This document shows positions 60,341-64,000 of a DNA stretch of 64,000 nt, one piece after another (within the stretch, counting starts at the first letter, position 1; each line of letters starts with the position of its first letter). Origin of the DNA: Methylobacillus sp. MM3 (GTDB lineage Bacteria > Pseudomonadota > Gammaproteobacteria > Burkholderiales > Methylophilaceae); contig NZ_LXTQ01000011.1 in assembly GCF_001645185.1 (NCBI RefSeq), positions 458,044 to 522,043 on the forward strand. The letters run 5' to 3'. The notes under the pieces are model-generated. The model was given only the letters and a program-made list of their open reading frames with translations, was not told the DNA's origin and did no database searches. Both the position numbers and the translations under genes were made by a program.

Positions 60341-61999
60341 CTAAGTCTCTTCGCGTGAAGAAAGCATGCGCTGATACAGCCAGCCGCCGGCGTAAAGCGA
60401 AAGTCCGAGCACCAGCAGGATGCCGATGCGCATCAATGGGGCAGACTGGTGCAGGTCATAGATCAGTACCTTGCCTGCCGAGGCTGCGAATATCAGCAGC
60501 GAAGATTGTCCAAGGATGCGGTCGCGCCTGTGAATGGCAAACCCCAGGCAGCCGGTGGCGAGCATGCCCCAGGCCAGCGATGTGGAGAGGCGGTCATCGA
60601 GCAGGTGCACCGCTGCGGCCATCGCGCAGATATGGCCTGCGTATAACAGCGGAATGTAAAGGTTCTGCAACGTGTGCCGTCGCTGCACGAACCAATAGGC
60701 GGCGTAGCATTCCAGCGCATAAAGGATGGGAAGCGCATCGCCACCCGGAATCTCCGATGTGCCTACGTCCGAAACGATGCGCATGTAATTGACAATTGCG
60801 ATGATGCCCACACCCAGCCATACCGGCCAGCCCAGGCCTTGGCCCGAGGTGCGGGCGACGCTGAACCAGGCGACGGCAGGCACCAGGACGAAAGCCACCC
60901 AGGGCGTCCATTCATCAGGCACCGATTCAAGATATCCCGCATGAAACAGTACCAGCGCAACATAAGCCGAAAGCAGGAAATGCCCACCGGGCAAAGGTTG
61001 ACGCATCAAGTTCTGGCTGATGAAATAGAGCAGGGCGACTACGCCGGCGGTGGCGAGCGCGATCCAGGGTGCATAACCGGGCAGGTGTGCCGCGAGCAAC
61101 GCGTATTGCAGAAAGTAGAAAATCAGCAGTGCCGGCAAGTGTGCGATGGCAACTTCCCGTGTCATCGGTTCGTTGCGGCGGATCGAGAACGCGGCGGCCG
61201 CAACAGAAAAAATCGCGAATTGCAGCGTCTGGAAGACCAGTGCCGCAATCCATTCTTCATGCATCGTGTCGCGCTGTATCACGTCAAAGCCAATCAGCGC
61301 GAAATAAAGTGCCAGCAGGTAGACCAGACGTCGCCCTGTCCAGACCGCATAGATGCTGAAAATCACGCTCCATGCAGAAAAATAGATGGCGAGATCGGTC
61401 ACATCCACCAGTACGTTCTCGATCAGGAAGGGGGCGGCATAAGAGCCTGCGACAGCAAACAGCGCATATAGCTCGCTGGCGAACACGCGGCATAGCCACA
61501 GCGACAACGCGGCGACTATCATCACGCCAGCCGTCGCCATCTGCGGGCTGATCAATCCATAGAACATATGTGCGCCATAAACCGCCAGGAACAGCGTAAC
61601 AATGCCGCCGGCAGGCAGCAGGGATGCATACTGCCGATTAGCATGCCGCAACGCCAGTCCGGTGCCGATCAGCGTGAAGCCGCCGGCGATCGCCAAGCCG
61701 ATCTGGCGTTCAGGCGTCAACCAGCCGGAGTCGAGCGCGAGACGGATCAGGTAAACCGCCGCCATCACCAGTGCTGCTGCGCCGCTCCAGCCGAGCAGGG
61801 TGGTAATTGATGAGTTACGGGATTCTTCGGTCGAGGTTGAATGAAGCGGTGGTGGGTTTTCGGCTTTGATTGCAGGCGTTGCCTTGGCAATAGCAGATTC
61901 TGCAGCGATAACTTTAGGCAAGGCCAGCTTGGATTCGATGCGCGAAAGCCGCGCTTCGATAAGTGCCAGCCGTGTTTCGATACTTTGTTCTTGTGACAT
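60341..61999 (-). CDS. DUF2339 multi-span membrane protein
   Basis: Large inner-membrane protein of 552 residues. A short cytoplasmic coiled coil (about 5-32, LIEARLSRIESKL) and a linker precede some 14-16 hydrophobic segments through to the end; the pattern GWSGAAALVMAAVYLIRLA and SYAAPFLIENVL is typical for DUF2339. Function unknown. The frame extends 18 codons further up, but MSQEQSIE at 61999 fits better. Downstream glgP follows on the same strand after 139 bases; no terminator is seen between. Confidence 0.85.
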   Translation of the reverse strand: MSQEQSIETRLALIEARLSRIESKLALPKVIAAESAIAKATPAIKAENPPPLHSTSTEESRNSSITTLLGWSGAAALVMAAVYLIRLALDSGWLTPERQIGLAIAGGFTLIGTGLALRHANRQYASLLPAGGIVTLFLAVYGAHMFYGLISPQMATAGVMIVAALSLWLCRVFASELYALFAVAGSYAAPFLIENVLVDVTDLAIYFSAWSVIFSIYAVWTGRRLVYLLALYFALIGFDVIQRDTMHEEWIAALVFQTLQFAIFSVAAAAFSIRRNEPMTREVAIAHLPALLIFYFLQYALLAAHLPGYAPWIALATAGVVALLYFISQNLMRQPLPGGHFLLSAYVALVLFHAGYLESVPDEWTPWVAFVLVPAVAWFSVARTSGQGLGWPVWLGVGIIAIVNYMRIVSDVGTSEIPGGDALPILYALECYAAYWFVQRRHTLQNLYIPLLYAGHICAMAAAVHLLDDRLSTSLAWGMLATGCLGFAIHRRDRILGQSSLLIFAASAGKVLIYDLHQSAPLMRIGILLVLGLSLYAGGWLYQRMLSSREET

Positions 62000-62250
62000 G
62001 ACCACGCTCCCTGCGGATGGTATAAGGCTAATCCAAGCGGGTTGCCATCGCAAGTAATGAGGGTGGGCGGGGGCTTCGGAGCAATTAATTATTAAATTGT
62101 TATGCTTTTTCTGAAATTGCGAGTATCCTGTGCGGGTCTGTTAGGATTCAAGTTGCGTCAATGCGGTACCTCGTCGTTCATCATTTTCCCTTGATTTCAA
62201 TAGATGCCGGACATTTCGTCCGAAATTAATTTTTATTTTAGGAAAACAAA

Positions 62251-62454
62251 ATGGCAACAGGTATTGTTAAGTGGTTCAACGACGCTAAGGGTTTCGGTTT
62301 CATTACTCCGGACGCTGGCGGTGAAGATCTTTTCGCTCACTTCTCGGCTATCAAGTCCGACGGTTTCAAGTCCCTGCGCGAAAATCAGCGCGTGACTTAT
62401 GACGAAGCTATGGGCCCCAAAGGCAAGCAAGCTGCGAACATCATTCCCGAGTAA
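62251..62454 (+). CDS. cspA: Cold-shock protein
   Basis: 67-residue OB-fold nucleic-acid chaperone: [17 protein letters not shown] (RNP1) and DLFAHFSAI (RNP2) are intact. AGGAAAAC precedes the ATG. The 5' region is at least 150 bases long and has a CGGAC-ATTTC-GTCCG hairpin at 62208-62222, in line with leader-mediated regulation of csp mRNAs. I cannot tell which paralogue it is. Confidence 0.95.
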   Translation: MATGIVKWFNDAKGFGFITPDAGGEDLFAHFSAIKSDGFKSLRENQRVTYDEAMGPKGKQAANIIPE

Positions 62455-62477
62455 TTCTCAGGAATAATAAAGCAAGT

Positions 62478-62507
62478 AAAAAGCCCCGGCATGCCGGGGC
62501 TTTTTTT
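62478..62507 (+). terminator. Terminator of cspA
   Basis: AAAAAGCCCCGGC-AT-GCCGGGGCTTTTTTT, a strong GC hairpin with T-run, 24 bases after the stop codon. Being symmetrical it could also stop transcription coming from prkB. Confidence 0.93.
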
Positions 62508-62614
62508 ATGCCGTGGTTTCCCAATCGGGCGGATGGCCCAATGCGTTATTCACCGGAGCCATCCATGTCATGCGACGGGACAAGGCTGCCACTTACGCCG
62601 CATGAAAGGCAACT

Positions 62615-63559
62615 TCAAGCTTGCAACGCATGCTCCACGCTTTTCGATAGAAAGCTGTACGCATGCGTAAACGCGCCGCGCTTGTCCATCAGATTGCGGA
62701 TCAGCGGCGTGAGGATGATTTCCATGGCCAGCCCCATCTTGCCGCCGGGCACCACAATGGTATTCGGGCGCGACATGAAAGAGTCCTGGATCATCGTCAG
62801 CAGATAAGGGAAATCTGCCATGCCGGGATCGCGGAAGCGGATGATGACGAAGCTTTCGTCCAGCGTCGGAATGTCGCGTGAGATGAAAGGGTTCGAAGTA
62901 TCCACCGTCGCTACACGCTGGAAATTGATGTGGGTGTGCGAGAATTGCGGCGTGATGTAGTTCACGTAATCGCGCATGCGGCGCACGATGGTATCCACCG
63001 TGGCCTCCGCCGGGTAGCCGCGTTCGGAGTTGTCTCTATGGATTTTCTGTATCCATTCAAGATTGACCACTGGCACCACGCCTATGCCGAGATCGACATG
63101 TTCCGGCAGCGAGATCTTGTCGGTTTTCACTAGGCCGTGCAGGCCCTCATAGAACAGCAGGTCGGTATTGGGCGGAATATCTTCCCACGGCGTGAATTCG
63201 CCGGACTTGAACTTGCCGCCCATCTGTTTGCTTTTTTCGGTCGCCTCGATGCAGTTATGCAGGTAAAAGCGCCGCTGGCCGGAGCCTTCCTTGCCGTAAG
63301 TGCGGAATAATTCTTCCAGCTTGCCGAAATGGTTCGCTTCCGGTCCGAAATGGCTGAAGGAGGAATTGCCCTCGGCTTCGGCCTTTTTTACCGCCTCGCG
63401 GAATTCCTGCCGGTTGTAGGCATGAAAGCTGTCGCCTTCGATGACGACTGGCGCGATGCTCTCGCGCCGGAAGATATGCTCGAACGCGCGCTTCACCGTA
63501 CTGGTTCCCGCGCCGGACGAGCCGGTCACCGCAATAATCGGATGCTTCTTGGACATCAT
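62615..63559 (-). CDS. prkB: Phosphoribulokinase
   Basis: Phosphorylates ribulose-5-phosphate to the Rubisco substrate in the Calvin cycle; 314 residues, the proteobacterial class I length. P-loop TGSSGAGTSTVKRAF is at the amino end, EGDSFHAYNR holds the catalytic Asp, and FYEGLHGLV and VDLGIGVVPVVNLEW follow. GGAGG precedes two ATG codons (63559 and 63556). The fructose-bisphosphate aldolase gene lies upstream on the same strand, consistent with a cbb set; E. coli-like orphan PRK is less likely here. Confidence 0.94.
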   Translation of the reverse strand: MMSKKHPIIAVTGSSGAGTSTVKRAFEHIFRRESIAPVVIEGDSFHAYNRQEFREAVKKAEAEGNSSFSHFGPEANHFGKLEELFRTYGKEGSGQRRFYLHNCIEATEKSKQMGGKFKSGEFTPWEDIPPNTDLLFYEGLHGLVKTDKISLPEHVDLGIGVVPVVNLEWIQKIHRDNSERGYPAEATVDTIVRRMRDYVNYITPQFSHTHINFQRVATVDTSNPFISRDIPTLDESFVIIRFRDPGMADFPYLLTMIQDSFMSRPNTIVVPGGKMGLAMEIILTPLIRNLMDKRGAFTHAYSFLSKSVEHALQA

Positions 63560-63647
63560 TCACCTCCAGTTGACTGGGCACGGGCGTGGCCGCCGCGATG
63601 CCTGCTACATTTAAAAATCTGAGCTCGGTTTGCCGAGGTGGCGTGAT

Positions 63648-64000
63648 CTATTTCACTATCTGGGCGAGTTCCCCCTTCTTGTAGCGTTCCGCCATCTTGT
63701 CGCAGGCGAGCGCCTTGATCCGGCTGGCCTGGCCGGCGGAGCCGAAGGCTTCGAAGCGCGCCTGGCAGATGTCCGCCATCGCCTTGGTCGAGGCGAGGAG
63801 GAACTTGCGCGGGTCGAATTCCTTGGTGTTGGCCGGATCATTGAGGTAGCGGCGGATCGCGCCGGTGGAGGCAAGGCGCAGGTCGGTGTCGATGTTGACC
63901 TTGCGCACGCCGTGCTTGATGCCTTCGACGATCTCTTCCACCGGTACGCCGTAGGTCTCGGGGATTTGCCCGCCGTTGGCGTTGATGATCTTGAGCCATT
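63648..64000 (-). CDS. fba: Class II fructose-bisphosphate aldolase (5' end outside window)
   Basis: Carboxy-terminal part of about 117 residues. The order [15 protein letters not shown], the DHAP-binding [36 protein letters not shown] and the end [10 protein letters not shown] match the Calvin-cycle type class II aldolase. The amino half and the zinc-binding histidines lie beyond position 64000. Confidence 0.93.
   Translation of the reverse strand, partial: WLKIINANGGQIPETYGVPVEEIVEGIKHGVRKVNIDTDLRLASTGAIRRYLNDPANTKEFDPRKFLLASTKAMADICQARFEAFGSAGQASRIKALACDKMAERYKKGELAQIVK

Overview
The window is a chromosomal segment of a betaproteobacterium, most likely an autotroph or C1-active member of the Nitrosomonadales (Gallionellaceae or Sulfuricellaceae-like; this is an inference from gene content, not a placement). 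Pointers are the hfq-hflX-hflK-hflC-DUF2065-hisZ-purA block, the dnaX-ybaB-recR block, a proteobacterial phosphoribulokinase next to class II fructose-bisphosphate aldolase, and four tetrahydromethanopterin/methanofuran biosynthesis genes. No insertion sequence, CRISPR array, phage gene or rRNA was seen.

Layout. 1-4.8 kb: two RhlE-type DEAD-box helicases (one cut by the window edge) divergent from typA. 4.8-9.8 kb: a tight minus-strand operon of an HDOD-receiver protein, a CHASE2 membrane sensor, an SH3 lipoprotein-like protein, an M48 metallopeptidase and a DUF456 membrane protein. 9.9-15 kb: rmuC, a 58-residue gene, moaD, moaE, a Lon-like protease and hslR. 15.5-16.6 kb: a radical SAM protein of the PA0069 type behind a perfect 22-bp palindrome. 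16.8-38.5 kb: a polysaccharide locus with clearly lower GC, opened by a UDP-sugar dehydrogenase, an EPS-type MarR regulator with a 31-bp inverted repeat at its start, GDP-mannose/GDP-fucose genes, a Wzm/Wzt ABC exporter, five methyltransferases, seven glycosyltransferases and several epimerases; it ends in a decayed WecA/WbpL-type initiating transferase. 38.6-46.8 kb: tRNA-Val, gltX, a decayed metallo-beta-lactamase-fold gene, and the hfq-hfl-hisZ-purA block. 46.8-50 kb: a four-gene overlapping H4MPT/methanofuran module. 50-56.8 kb: ompA-like gene, mtaD, ubiG, gph, and opposite recR, ybaB, dnaX and the SRP RNA. 56.9-64 kb: tRNA-Ser, a small hypothetical gene, glgP, a DUF2339 membrane protein, cspA, phosphoribulokinase and a partial aldolase.

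How the genes fit. The polysaccharide locus can make GDP-fucose and UDP-galactose-type donors and export a finished chain by the ABC route; the Wzt carboxy-terminal domain plus many methyltransferases suggests a chain capped or decorated by methylation. Phosphoribulokinase and aldolase point to the Calvin cycle; the H4MPT module suggests formaldehyde or other C1 oxidation through tetrahydromethanopterin, whose central enzymes are not in this window. The strongest novel leads are the HDOD/CHASE2/SH3/M48 operon, the two palindromes placed at gene starts, and the two gene remnants that can be read through frameshifts and stops.
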